From Streptomyces antnestii (GTDB lineage Bacteria; Actinomycetota; Actinomycetes; Streptomycetales; Streptomycetaceae), in the NCBI RefSeq assembly GCF_004005495.1, contig NZ_RZYA01000024.1:62001-126000 (forward strand): a stretch of DNA of 64,000 nucleotides. The letters are read 5' to 3'. A program made the position numbers and the translations under genes. Positions within the stretch are counted from its first letter, which is position 1; each line of letters starts with the position of its first letter. Below the pieces are notes generated by a model. It had not been told where the DNA came from, ran no database searches, and saw nothing but the letters and a program-made list of their open reading frames with translations. Positions 24,338 through 33,666 of the stretch are shown here, one piece after another.

Positions 24338-27300
24338 TCACTCCACGACGTGCTTGCCCTCGGGGCGGGCGCTGCACGAGGCGCGGAACGCGCAGTGGGT
24401 GCAGTGCTGTCCGGTGGTGGGCGAGAAGCGTTCGTCGAGGACCTTGCCGGCGGCGGTCGCGAGGAGGTCGCCGACCCAGTCCCCCTCGCCTCCGTCCGCA
24501 ACGTCCCCCAGGGGCTGTTGCGACTGCACCTTGGGGAGGGCGTCGCCGCCGTCCTTCTTGGCGGCGCCCTGGCGCAGCTGGACGAGTTCGGCGCCGCCTG
24601 GTTCGGGGCGTGCGCCGCCGAAGGGTTCGTCGACGGCGCCCTCCCGCACGGCGAGCTGGTAGACGGCGAGCTGGGGGTGGCGGGCCACGTCCGCGGCGCT
24701 GGGGGCGTGCTTGCCGGTCTTGAAGTCGACTACGTAGGCGCGGCCTTCGGTGTCGCGTTCGACGCGGTCCATGGAGCCGCGGATGCGTACTTCGTAGGAG
24801 CCCGCTTCGAGGGTGACGTCGAAGGAGTGCTCGCTGGCGACGGGGGTGCGGACGCGGCCGGAGTCCACGTGCCACTGGAGGAAGCGTTCGAGCGCCACGC
24901 GCGCGTTGTCCTTCTCCTGCGCCGACTTCCAGGGGGCGTCGAAGGCGAGGGCGTCCCAGACCGAGTCGAGGCGTTCCATGAGGACGTCGAGGTCGGCCGG
25001 GGTGCGTCCGGAGGCGACCTCGTCGGCGAGTACGTGGACGACGTTCCCGAAGCCCTGGGCGGCCGTGGCGGGGGCGTCGGCCTTCACCTCGCGGCCCAGG
25101 AACCACTGCAGGGAGCAGGTGTTGGCGAGCTGGTCGAGGGCGCTTCCGGAGAGCACGACGGGCTGGTCGCGGTCGCGCAGGGGGAGCCGGCTCTCGGTCG
25201 GGTCGTCCATGCCCCACCAGCGGTAGGGGTGCGCGGACGGCACGAGGGGGCGTCCGTCGTCGTCGGTGAGGGCGGCGAGGCGGGCGAGGCGGCGGGCGGC
25301 GGCGTCGCGCAGTGGGGTGGAGGCCCGGGGGTCGACAGTGGTGGCGCGTAGTTCGGCGACGAGCGCGGCCACGGACAGGGGGCGCCGCGGGCGTCCGGTG
25401 ACGTCCTGGGGGTCCACGCCGAGTTCGGTGAGGAAGCGGGACGGCTGGTCGCCGTCGTCGGCGGGCGCCTTCACAGCGGTGACGACGAGGCGTTCACGCG
25501 CGCGCGTGGCGGCCACGTAGAACAGTCGGCGTTCTTCGGAGAGGAGCGCTCCGGGGGTGAGGGGTTCGGCGAGGCCGTCGCGTCCGATGCGGTCGGCTTC
25601 GAGGAGGGAGCCGCGGCGCCGCAGGTCGGGCCACAGGCCTTCCTGTACGCCGGCGACGACGACTAGACGCCATTCCAGGCCCTTGGAGCGGTGGGCGGTC
25701 ATGAGGCGCACGGCGTCGGGGCGTACGGCGCGGCCGGCGAGGGTGTCGGCGGCGATGTCCTGGGCCTCGATCTCTTCGAGGAAGTTGAGGGCGCCACGGC
25801 CTCCGGTGCGCTCCTCCGCGCGGGAGGCCGTCGCGAAGAGTGCGCACACGGCGTCGAGGTCGCGGTCGGCGTTGCGTCCCGCGGCGCCTCCCCTGCGGGC
25901 GGCGCGTTCCAGGCGCTGGGGCCATGAGGTGCCGTTCCACAGCTGCCAGAGGGCTTCTTCGGCGGTGCCGCCGGCCATGAGGACCTCGCGTGCCGCGCGC
26001 AGCAGGGCACCGAGGCGCTGGGCCCCGCGCGCGTGGGCGGGGTCGTGGACGGCGAGGCGCTCGGGCTGGGCGAGAGCGCGGGCGAGGAGTTCGTCGGAGG
26101 GCGGCGGTACGTGGTTGCCTGCGGCGCGTTCCTCCTCGCGCAGGGCGCGCCCGAGGCGGCGCAGATCGGCGGCATCCATGCCGGCGAGGGGCGAGGCGAG
26201 GAGGGTGAGCGCGGTCTCGGTGTCGAGCCAGACGGGGGGGTCCTGGTCGGCGGCGTCGGGCACGGCAGCGTCGGGCTCGGCGGCCTCAGGCTCAGCAGCG
26301 TCCGGCTCGGCGGCCTCAGGCTTAACAGCGTCGGGCTCAGCAGCGTCGGGCGCGACGGCCTCAGGCTCAGCAGCGTCCGGCTCGGCGGCCTCAGGCTTAA
26401 CAGCGTCGGGCTCAGCAGCGTCGGGCGCGACGGCCTCGGGCTCAGCAGCGTCGGGCTCGGCGGCCTCAGGTACGACGGCCTCGGGCCCAACAGCGTCAGG
26501 CCCGACGACGGCCTCGGCGGACCCGTCGGCCCCCAGCACCACCTCCTCCGCCCCGGCCTCCGCCCCCGCCTCCGGCGCAACGCTGAGCGCCACCGCCCTG
26601 AGCGCCGTCAGCAGTGGGGTCACGGCCGGTTCGTGGCGCAGGGGCAGGTCGTCGCCGTCGATGTCGAGCGGGACGCCCGCGGCCGTGAGGGTGCGGCGGA
26701 TCGCGGGGATGGAGCGCGTGCCGGCGCGGACGAGGACGGCCATGTCGTTCCAGGGGATGCCGTCCTCGAGGTGGGCGCGGCGCAGGATGTCCGCGATGTT
26801 GTCGAGTTCGGTGCCGGAGGTCGGGTACGTGTAGACCTCGGCCCGGCCGCCGTCCCGCGCGGGGGTGAGGTCGCGGTGGGCGCGGACCTTGTCGGCGGGG
26901 AGCCGGGTGAGGGGCATGCGCCGGGTGATGCGGCGGGTGGCGTCCAGGAGGTGCGCTCCGGAGCGGCGGGACGTCGTGAGGACCTCTACGGGGGCCGGCC
27001 GGCCGTCGGCGCGCGGGAAGTCGTGCGGGAACTCGAGGATGCCGTTCACGTCGGCGCCGCGGAACGTGTAGATCGACTGGTCGGGGTCTCCGAAGGCGAG
27101 CAGGGTGCGGCCGCCGCCGGCGAGGGCGTGCAGCAGCCTGACCTGGGCCGGATCGGTGTCCTGGTACTCGTCGACGAACACGGCGTCGTAGCGCGTGGCG
27201 AGTTCGTCGGCGACCGGGGTGCGGTGGGCGAGGAGGACCGCGCGGTGGACGAGTTCGGCGTAGTCGAGGACGCCGTGCAGGTCGAGGACGTCGAGGTATT

Positions 27301-27970
27301 CGGCGAGGAAGGTCGCCGCGGCCTTCCAGTCGGGGCGGCCGATGCGCCGGGCGAAGGCGTCGAGTGCGGCGGGTCCGAGGCCCAGTTCGCGGCTGCGGGC
27401 GAGGACGGCGCGGACCTCGTCGGCGAAGCCGCGGGTGGTCAGGCAGGCGCGCAGTTCGTCGGGCCAGCGCACATGGCCGAGGCCGGCCCGCTCCAGGTCG
27501 ATCTGGCCGGCGAGCAGCTCGCGTACGGCGACGTCCTGTTCGGGTCCGGACAGGAGGCGCAGGGGCTCCGCGAAGAGGCCGGCGTCCTGGTGGGCGCGGA
27601 CGAGGGCGTAGCAGAACGAGTGGAAGGTGGTGGCCTGTGGCGCGAGGGCGGCGCCGATGCGCTGGGCCATGCGGTCGCGTAGTTCGACGGCGGCCTTGCG
27701 GCTGAAGGTGAGGACCAGGATGCGCTCGGGGGCGGTGCCCTTGGCGACGCGTGCGGCGACGGCTTCGACGAGCGTGGTCGTCTTGCCCGTGCCCGGTCCC
27801 GCCAGGACGAGCATCGGACCGTGTGCATGGTCAACCACCGCGCGCTGCCGTGCGTCCAGACGAGGGGGGTCCACCGGATCCGGCACGGTACGCACCAGTC
27901 GGTACGCGCCGGGGATCCCCTGTCGTACCTGGCGGTGCGACAGGTTCCGGGTGGAGGAAGGGGAGCTCAC
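24338..27970 (-). CDS. adnA: AdnA-like helicase-nuclease subunit with 25-residue tandem repeat insert
   Basis: A 1210-residue protein from GTG 27970 (start tentative, weak ribosome site). Walker A AGPGTGKT is at 57-64, with FVDEYQDTDPAQV near 267, GDPDQSIYTFRG and MTAHRSKGLEWRLVVV. The RecB-type nuclease has YVVDFKTGK near 1080. A four-cysteine set typical of iron-sulfur nucleases is visible: one Cys near 951 (NTCSLQW) and CTHCAFRASC near 1189. An Ala/Pro/Glu/Asp insert of about 100 residues (about 470-573) interrupts the motor and contains a perfect 75-bp DNA duplication. The length is above that of mycobacterial AdnA mainly because of this insert. Upstream position relative to adnB matches mycobacteria. 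Confidence 0.87.
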   Translation of the reverse strand: MSSPSSTRNLSHRQVRQGIPGAYRLVRTVPDPVDPPRLDARQRAVVDHAHGPMLVLAGPGTGKTTTLVEAVAARVAKGTAPERILVLTFSRKAAVELRDRMAQRIGAALAPQATTFHSFCYALVRAHQDAGLFAEPLRLLSGPEQDVAVRELLAGQIDLERAGLGHVRWPDELRACLTTRGFADEVRAVLARSRELGLGPAALDAFARRIGRPDWKAAATFLAEYLDVLDLHGVLDYAELVHRAVLLAHRTPVADELATRYDAVFVDEYQDTDPAQVRLLHALAGGGRTLLAFGDPDQSIYTFRGADVNGILEFPHDFPRADGRPAPVEVLTTSRRSGAHLLDATRRITRRMPLTRLPADKVRAHRDLTPARDGGRAEVYTYPTSGTELDNIADILRRAHLEDGIPWNDMAVLVRAGTRSIPAIRRTLTAAGVPLDIDGDDLPLRHEPAVTPLLTALRAVALSVAPEAGAEAGAEEVVLGADGSAEAVVGPDAVGPEAVVPEAAEPDAAEPEAVAPDAAEPDAVKPEAAEPDAAEPEAVAPDAAEPDAVKPEAAEPDAAEPEAAEPDAAVPDAADQDPPVWLDTETALTLLASPLAGMDAADLRRLGRALREEERAAGNHVPPPSDELLARALAQPERLAVHDPAHARGAQRLGALLRAAREVLMAGGTAEEALWQLWNGTSWPQRLERAARRGGAAGRNADRDLDAVCALFATASRAEERTGGRGALNFLEEIEAQDIAADTLAGRAVRPDAVRLMTAHRSKGLEWRLVVVAGVQEGLWPDLRRRGSLLEADRIGRDGLAEPLTPGALLSEERRLFYVAATRARERLVVTAVKAPADDGDQPSRFLTELGVDPQDVTGRPRRPLSVAALVAELRATTVDPRASTPLRDAAARRLARLAALTDDDGRPLVPSAHPYRWWGMDDPTESRLPLRDRDQPVVLSGSALDQLANTCSLQWFLGREVKADAPATAAQGFGNVVHVLADEVASGRTPADLDVLMERLDSVWDALAFDAPWKSAQEKDNARVALERFLQWHVDSGRVRTPVASEHSFDVTLEAGSYEVRIRGSMDRVERDTEGRAYVVDFKTGKHAPSAADVARHPQLAVYQLAVREGAVDEPFGGARPEPGGAELVQLRQGAAKKDGGDALPKVQSQQPLGDVADGGEGDWVGDLLATAAGKVLDERFSPTTGQHCTHCAFRASCSARPEGKHVVE
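26282..26431 (-). repeat. Perfect 75-bp tandem duplication inside adnA
   Basis: Bases 26282-26356 and 26357-26431 are identical and in frame (25 residues each, built from AEPDA/AEPEA units). Diverged shorter copies flank them from about 26250 to 26520. Identity at the DNA level implies recent expansion. Confidence 0.9.
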
Positions 27971-28245
27971 GTGGATCGCTGGTCCTGGTGGGTGTGCGGG
28001 TGGTCGGACAGCCGTCCGCGTCGTCGGGGCGTCGCGGTGGCTGCGGGGTGAAGGAGGTGTGCGCCGTCGACGCTACGCCGTCGAGTGTGGCGGAAGCCGG
28101 TCTTCCGTCGGCTCTCCCAGGTCCGGTGCGGCACAGGTGTGCCGCGATTCACGAACGTACGCCGTGGCCGCGAAGTGCCCCTCTCGCCCCGTTTCCCCCG
28201 TACGGGGCACGGGGCGCCCGTCCGCGCGTGCGGGGGCGGAGGCTG

Positions 28246-28617
28246 TCAGGTGTGAGATTCCGCGCCTTCTTCGCCGTCCCATCGCGCGCGCCTCATGTCG
28301 AGGCGCGGGAGGTGGCCGTCGGACGCGCGGGAGGCCTGCCGCAGGGGGGTGCCCTCGGCTCGGTAGTGCTCCATGGCACGCAGTTCGTGGCCGGGCAGCA
28401 GGACGCCGTCGGAGCGGACCACGCGCCACCACGGAACGGCTCCTCCGTAGAGGGCCATCACGCGGCCGACCTGGCGGGGGCCGCCCTCGTCCAGCCACTC
28501 GGCGACGTCTCCGTAGGTCATGACGCGCCCGGGCGGGATCAGTTCCGCGACCTCGAGCACCCGCTCCGCGTACTCCGGCAGCTCGCCCGCCGCACCGGCA
28601 TCGCTCTCCTCGCTCAT
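28246..28617 (-). CDS. Alkyltransferase-like protein (ATL, MGMT family without Cys)
   Basis: A 123-residue protein from ATG 28617; a GTG at 28635 is a weaker alternative. It has the MGMT DNA-binding fold signature (PPGRVMTYGDVAEWL), but the acceptor motif PCHRV reads PWWRV at 62-66, so the alkyl-accepting cysteine is Trp. Such ATL proteins bind O6-alkylguanine and flag it for nucleotide excision repair. The gene is next to adnA as in M. tuberculosis (Rv3204), fitting a repair neighbourhood. Confidence 0.9.
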   Translation of the reverse strand: MSEESDAGAAGELPEYAERVLEVAELIPPGRVMTYGDVAEWLDEGGPRQVGRVMALYGGAVPWWRVVRSDGVLLPGHELRAMEHYRAEGTPLRQASRASDGHLPRLDMRRARWDGEEGAESHT

Positions 28618-28826
28618 CCGGCCATCCTGCCGCACCCCTCCGACACCGTGACGGTCCGGTCACGGGGCGTGGAGATGCTTTTGACGACACGCGAATCCGT
28701 GGTTGCGGGATACTTTCCTCCCCCGCATCACACCCTGATGCCCCCCGGCGTCGGTGGGACGTGCCACCATCGTGCGGGCGGTGACTGGTGATACGAGATC
28801 AAGAAGAAACGACGGAGCAGCAGGGC

Positions 28827-31800
28827 GTGCATCCCGATAAGGCGGAGGGCACCTCTGGGGCTTCGGCGCGCCCGGACACCGGTGAGGCCGACCACACGCC
28901 CGCGTCCGAGCGCCCCGGCCACCCGGCCAGCGCGGACGCGGCAGACGCGGCAGACGCGGCAGACGCGGCAGACGCGGCAGACGCAGGCTCTGACGCCGAC
29001 GCGCCGGACGCGTCGGCGAAGGACGGCGGGGCGGAGCCCGAGCGGACCGAGCTTCCGCTCGTCGACCCTGAGTCGATCACCGCGGACCCGCACGCCGAGC
29101 AGGTGGAGGGCGACGAACCCCTCCTCCCCGCGCGCGTGCACCGCCCTTCCGACCTCATGCGTCTTCTGGTCGGCGTTCTCGCGGTCGCCGTGCTGCTGTC
29201 CGTCGCCGCGTTCGCGCACGGCACGACGTCGGGGCTGCAGCAGGACATCAGCAAGGGCACGGGCGCCGCACCCGACCTCATGATCAAGTTCGCGGGGCTC
29301 GCGTCGAGCATCGCGATCCTTCTCGTGCCGGTCGCCTTCGCGATCGAACGGCTGATCAAACGCGACGGGCTGCGCATCGCCGACGGTGTGCTGGCGGCCG
29401 TCCTGGCGCACGGGGTGACGCTCGCGACGGATCTGTGGGTCGCGCAGGGGGCACCGCAGTCGATCCAGGACGCGCTCACCCGTCCGTCGCCGGGCGACAT
29501 CCACGCGCTGACGGACCCGGTGCACGGCTACCTCGCTCCCGTCATCGCCTATATGACGGCGGTCGGGATGTCCCGCAGACCACGGTGGCGAGTGGTCCTG
29601 TGGGTGGTGCTGCTGCTCGACGCGTTCGCGATGCTGGTGACCGGGTACACGACGCCGTTCTCGATCGTCCTGACGGTCCTGATCGGCTGGACGGTCGCCT
29701 ACGGGACGCTCTACGCGGTCGGTTCGCCGAACGTACGGCCCACGGGCCAGACCCTCCTGGCGGGCCTGCGGCACGTCGGCTTCCACCCGGTGCGCGCGTC
29801 CCGCCAGGAGGCCCACGAGGGCACCACGGAGAACGGCGACAGGGGGCGGCGCTACTTCGTCACCCTGGAGGACGGCCCTCCCCTCGACGTGACGATCGTC
29901 GACCGGGAGCAGCAGGCGCAGGGCTTCTTCTACCGCGTGTGGCGTCGTCTGACGCTGCGGGGCATCACCACGGGCCGGAGTCTGCAGTCCCTGCGCCAGG
30001 CCCTCGAGCAGGAGGCGCTGCTCGCCTACGCGGCGATCGCGGCGGGTGCCAACGCCCCGAAACTGATCGCGACGTCCGAGCTCGGCCCCGACGCGGTCAT
30101 GCTCGTGTACGAGCACACGGGCGGCCGTTCGCTGGACTCGGTGCCGGACGAGGAGATCACCGACGAGCTGCTGCGCGACACCTGGCACCAGGTGCGGGCG
30201 CTCCAGTCACGGCGTATCGCCCATCGGCGGCTCACCGGCGACGCGATTCTGGTGGATCGTTCCGGCACGGTGGTTCTCACGGATCTGCGCGGCGGCGAGA
30301 TCGCGTCCGGGGACCTGATCCTGCGGATGGACATCGCGCAGCTCCTGGCCACGCTCGGCCTTCGGGTGGGCGCGGAGCGGGCGGTGGCGTCCGCCGTGGG
30401 CGTGCTCGGCCCCGACGCGATCGCCGACTGTCTGCCTCTGCTCCAGCCCATCGCCCTGAGCCGTACGACGCGCTCGACGCTGCGCAAACTCGGCAGGGAG
30501 CGTTCCGAACGGGAGCGCGAGGCCGTGCTCGAGGCGTCCCGCCAGGCCAAGCAGGCCCGCCTGGACGAGGCCGCCCTCGCGGAGACGTCCCACCCGGGGA
30601 CCGTCGCCGCACAGACCACCGAGCGCCGCGAGGTGACGCAGCGCCTCCCGGACGGCGCCGACAGCGCCGCCGAATCGACGTCCGCCGGTACATCGACGTC
30701 TACGGAGGGGGCCGACACGAAATCGCCCTCTACGGAGACCCCCGCCGAGCAGCCCGCCGCCCCTTCGGCGAAGGCCGCCGCCAGGACCGCCGCGAAGTCC
30801 GGGCGCCAGACCGAGAAGGCCGAGCGGCAGGCGGAGAAGGCCGAACGGCAGGCCGAGAAGAAGGCCATCGACGAGGCCCTGGACGAGGCGCGCGAGGAGG
30901 ATCTGCTCACCCAGATCCGCCATCAGGTGCTCCGCATCCGCCCGCAGGCCCCGGTCGAACCGGCCCGCCTGGAGCGCGTCAGGCCGCGCACCCTCGTGAG
31001 CTTCATCGCGGGCGCCATCGGCGCGTACTTCCTGCTGTCGCAGCTCACGCACATCGAGTTCGGCACCCTGTTCCGTGAGGCCCAGTGGGGCTGGGTCGCC
31101 GCGGCCGTCCTGTTCTCGGCGCTGAGCTACTTCGCCGCGGCGATGGCCCTGCTCGGCTTCGTCCCGGAGCGGGTGCCGTTCCTGAGGACCGTCGCGGCGC
31201 AGGTCGCCGGCTCGTTCGTGAAGATCGTGGCACCGGCCGCCGTCGGCGGTGTGGCGCTCAACACACGCTTCCTGCAGCGCTCGGGCGTGCGCCCGGGGCT
31301 CGCGGTGGCCAGTGTCGGCGCCTCCCAGCTGTTCGGTCTGGGCGCCCACATCCTGATGCTGCTGACCTTCGGATATCTGACCGGCACGGAGAAGACACCC
31401 TCCTTGTCGCCGTCGAGGACGGTCATCGCGGGTCTGCTGACCGTCGCGGTCCTCGTGCTCGTCGTGACGTCGATCCCGTTCCTGCGGAAGTTCGTCGTCA
31501 CGCGCGTGCGGTCCCTTTTCGCGGGCGTCGTGCCGCGCATGCTGGACGTGCTCCAGCGGCCGCAGAAGCTGCTCACCGGCATCGGCGGCATGCTGCTCCT
31601 GACCGCCTGCTTCGTGATGTGCCTGGACGCGTCGATCCGCGCCTTCGGGAGCGACTCGACGACGCTCAGCCTGGCCAGCGTCGCGGTCGTGTTCCTCGCG
31701 GGCAACGCGCTCGGCTCCGCCGCTCCGACGCCGGGCGGCGTGGGCGCGGTCGAGGCGACCCTGACGGTCGGACTCATCGCGGTCGGACTGCCCAAGGAGG

Positions 31801-31904
31801 TCGCGGCCCCGGCCGTGCTGCTCTACCGGCTGCTGACCCTGTGGCTGCCGGTCCTGCCGGGCTGGCTCTTCTTCAACCACCTCTCCCGGAGGGGCTCCCT
31901 GTAG
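28827..31904 (+). CDS. LPG-synthase/flippase-like membrane protein with degenerate kinase domain
   Basis: A 1025-residue protein from GTG 28827, chosen for GGAG 9 bases upstream; GTG 28788 is an alternative. There is a disordered N-terminus with Ala-Asp repeats, then about five hydrophobic helices. A kinase-like domain follows (LMVYEHTGGRSL-type hinge, IAHRRLTGDAILVD loop, VLTDLRGGE). In the catalytic loop HRR replaces HRD and DLR replaces DFG, so catalysis is doubtful. After a Lys/Glu/Ala-rich stretch comes a 7-8 helix lysylphosphatidylglycerol synthase/UPF0104 membrane domain with PTPGGVGAVEATL, as in flippase-type MprF/YbhN proteins. The substrate is unknown; a polyprenyl or lipid flippase role is inference. 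Confidence 0.83.
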   Translation: MHPDKAEGTSGASARPDTGEADHTPASERPGHPASADAADAADAADAADAADAGSDADAPDASAKDGGAEPERTELPLVDPESITADPHAEQVEGDEPLLPARVHRPSDLMRLLVGVLAVAVLLSVAAFAHGTTSGLQQDISKGTGAAPDLMIKFAGLASSIAILLVPVAFAIERLIKRDGLRIADGVLAAVLAHGVTLATDLWVAQGAPQSIQDALTRPSPGDIHALTDPVHGYLAPVIAYMTAVGMSRRPRWRVVLWVVLLLDAFAMLVTGYTTPFSIVLTVLIGWTVAYGTLYAVGSPNVRPTGQTLLAGLRHVGFHPVRASRQEAHEGTTENGDRGRRYFVTLEDGPPLDVTIVDREQQAQGFFYRVWRRLTLRGITTGRSLQSLRQALEQEALLAYAAIAAGANAPKLIATSELGPDAVMLVYEHTGGRSLDSVPDEEITDELLRDTWHQVRALQSRRIAHRRLTGDAILVDRSGTVVLTDLRGGEIASGDLILRMDIAQLLATLGLRVGAERAVASAVGVLGPDAIADCLPLLQPIALSRTTRSTLRKLGRERSEREREAVLEASRQAKQARLDEAALAETSHPGTVAAQTTERREVTQRLPDGADSAAESTSAGTSTSTEGADTKSPSTETPAEQPAAPSAKAAARTAAKSGRQTEKAERQAEKAERQAEKKAIDEALDEAREEDLLTQIRHQVLRIRPQAPVEPARLERVRPRTLVSFIAGAIGAYFLLSQLTHIEFGTLFREAQWGWVAAAVLFSALSYFAAAMALLGFVPERVPFLRTVAAQVAGSFVKIVAPAAVGGVALNTRFLQRSGVRPGLAVASVGASQLFGLGAHILMLLTFGYLTGTEKTPSLSPSRTVIAGLLTVAVLVLVVTSIPFLRKFVVTRVRSLFAGVVPRMLDVLQRPQKLLTGIGGMLLLTACFVMCLDASIRAFGSDSTTLSLASVAVVFLAGNALGSAAPTPGGVGAVEATLTVGLIAVGLPKEVAAPAVLLYRLLTLWLPVLPGWLFFNHLSRRGSL
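28932..28985 (+). repeat. Nine-bp tandem repeats encoding Ala-Asp-Ala
   Basis: Six consecutive copies of GC(A/G)GACGC(G/A) in frame near the N-terminus of the flippase-like gene. Copy number probably varies between strains. Confidence 0.85.
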
Positions 31905-31913
31905 GACACGGCT

Positions 31914-31933
31914 CACGGAGGCCCGCCTCCGTG
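31914..31933. terminator. Short terminator hairpin after the flippase-like gene
   Basis: CACGGAGGC and GCCTCCGTG separated by two bases, ten bases after the stop codon. It is the only stem in the gap before the first lipoprotein hydrolase. Confidence 0.65.
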
Positions 31934-31994
31934 AACCTCACCCGCACGGCTCACGCCCCGAGCGGCCCGTAGGCCGTCGCCGCAGGATGGAATC

Positions 31995-33539
31995 ATGCCC
32001 ATTCCGCCCCGGCCGCGCGCCGCTGCCCTGGCCGCCATCGCCGTCCTCGTGACCTCCGCCCTCGCGGCATGCGGCAGCGAGTCCAAGGACGTGGACCTCA
32101 CGTCCCAGTCACTCAGCTGGAAGGACTGCCCGGCGCCGTCGGAGTCGGAGGGAGGCGGTGCCGCGCCGTCCCCGCTGCCCGGCGGCGCCACCTGGCAGTG
32201 CGCGACCATGAAGGCGCCCCTCGACTGGGCAAAGCCGAAGGGCGACACGATCGATCTGGCCCTCGTACGCGCCAAGACGTCCGGGCCCGCGGACCGGCGT
32301 ATCGGATCGCTCGTCTTCAACTTCGGCGGACCCGGCGGCTCCGGAGTGACCACGCTGCCCGCGTTCGGCAGCGAGTACGCCAAGCTGCGCACCCGTTACG
32401 ACCTGGTGAGTTTCGACCCGCGCGGCGTCGGCCGCAGCGACGGCGTGAAGTGCGAGAACGACGAACAGCTCGACCATTACTTCCAGCAGGACTCCACCCC
32501 CGACGACTCCGCCGAGACGAAGAAGCTCGTCGACAACGTCACGCGGTTCAACAACGCCTGCGAGAAGAACTCCGGGAAGACGCTCCCCCACGTCGCCACC
32601 ACGGACGCGGCCCGCGACATGGACCTGATGCGGCAGGTGCTCGGCGACGACAAGCTGTACTACTTCGGGATCTCGTACGGCACCGAACTGGGCGGCGTGT
32701 ACGCGCACTTGTTCCCCAAGAACGTAGGGCGCGCGGTCTTCGACGGCGTCGTCGACCCGACGCAGAACTCCGAGGAAAGCGCGCTCGGCCAGACCAAGGG
32801 GTTCCAGCTCGCCCTCGACAACTACGCGAAGGACTGCACCTCCAAGGTCACGGAGTGCCCGGTCGGCGCGACTCCCGGCGAGGTCAAGGCGAAGATCGCG
32901 AAGCTGCTCAAGAGCCTGGAAACCAAGCCGATCCCGGGCAGCTTCCCGCGCAAGCTGACGCAGACGGCCGCGACGAACGGCATCGCGCAGTCCCTCTACT
33001 CCAAGGACTTCTGGGAGTACCTCACGGAGGGTCTCGCGCAGGCCTACCAGGGCGACGGCAAGATCCTCATGCTGCTGTCGGACTCGATGAACGGCCGTAA
33101 CGACGACGGCACGTACAGCAACATCCAGGCCGCGAACGTCGCCGTCAACTGCGCCGACGACAAGGCCCGTTACACGGTGGCGAACGTGCAGGCGAAACTC
33201 CCGCAGTTCCGCGCCGCCTCGCCCGTGTTCGGCGACTACATGGCGTGGGGGATGCTCAGCTGCACGCACTGGGCGGTGCCCGGCGCGGCGAACCATCCCG
33301 TCGTGAGCGCGGCCGGTTCGGCGCCGATCGTCGTCGTGGGCAACACCGGCGACCCGGCCACCCCGTACGGGGGTGCGAAGAGGATGGTCGACGCGCTCGG
33401 CAAGGGCGTCGGTGTGGAAGTCACGTACCGGGGCCAGGGGCACGGCGCGTACGACAGTGGGAACAAGTGTGTGCAGGGCGTTGTGGACACCTATCTGCTG
33501 AACGGGACCGTGCCCAAGGCGGGAACGGTCTGCAAGTAG
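31995..33539 (+). CDS. Lipoprotein alpha/beta hydrolase, SlpD/SlpE tripeptidyl-aminopeptidase type
   Basis: A 514-residue secreted lipoprotein. The signal peptide has lipobox LAAC with Cys26. The fold is that of S33 mycelium-associated aminopeptidases: FNFGGPGGSGV oxyanion region, VSFDPRGVGRSDGV, nucleophile Ser227 in FGISYGTELGG, Asp in VVGNTGDPATPY and His in GQGHGAYDSG. Extra paired cysteines suggest disulfides. The family removes N-terminal tripeptides or dipeptides outside the cell. A close paralogue follows. Confidence 0.9.
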   Translation: MPIPPRPRAAALAAIAVLVTSALAACGSESKDVDLTSQSLSWKDCPAPSESEGGGAAPSPLPGGATWQCATMKAPLDWAKPKGDTIDLALVRAKTSGPADRRIGSLVFNFGGPGGSGVTTLPAFGSEYAKLRTRYDLVSFDPRGVGRSDGVKCENDEQLDHYFQQDSTPDDSAETKKLVDNVTRFNNACEKNSGKTLPHVATTDAARDMDLMRQVLGDDKLYYFGISYGTELGGVYAHLFPKNVGRAVFDGVVDPTQNSEESALGQTKGFQLALDNYAKDCTSKVTECPVGATPGEVKAKIAKLLKSLETKPIPGSFPRKLTQTAATNGIAQSLYSKDFWEYLTEGLAQAYQGDGKILMLLSDSMNGRNDDGTYSNIQAANVAVNCADDKARYTVANVQAKLPQFRAASPVFGDYMAWGMLSCTHWAVPGAANHPVVSAAGSAPIVVVGNTGDPATPYGGAKRMVDALGKGVGVEVTYRGQGHGAYDSGNKCVQGVVDTYLLNGTVPKAGTVCK

Positions 33540-33666
33540 CCGCGGGGGAAAGTGTGTTCGGCGGACGCACACGGCCGTCGGGGCGGTTGTCAGAGGCGCT
33601 GCCTAGGATGGTGTGACTGTCTTCGGACCGGAGGCAGGCGAGGGGGTTCGCCAGGGGGAGGTGCCT

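Noticed and set aside
26250..26520. CRISPR-like repeat array
   Set aside because: Repeats are contiguous without spacers, in frame, and code for an Ala/Pro/Glu linker; no cas genes.
20705..27970. RecBCD or AddAB subunits
   Set aside because: Both proteins have a UvrD-like motor plus RecB-type nuclease and the adnA-adnB order beside ATL and nudC, which fits AdnAB; no RecC- or RecD-like gene is present.
28246..28617. Functional O6-methylguanine methyltransferase
   Set aside because: The acceptor Cys of PCHRV is replaced (PWWRV), so it is an ATL, not a transferase.
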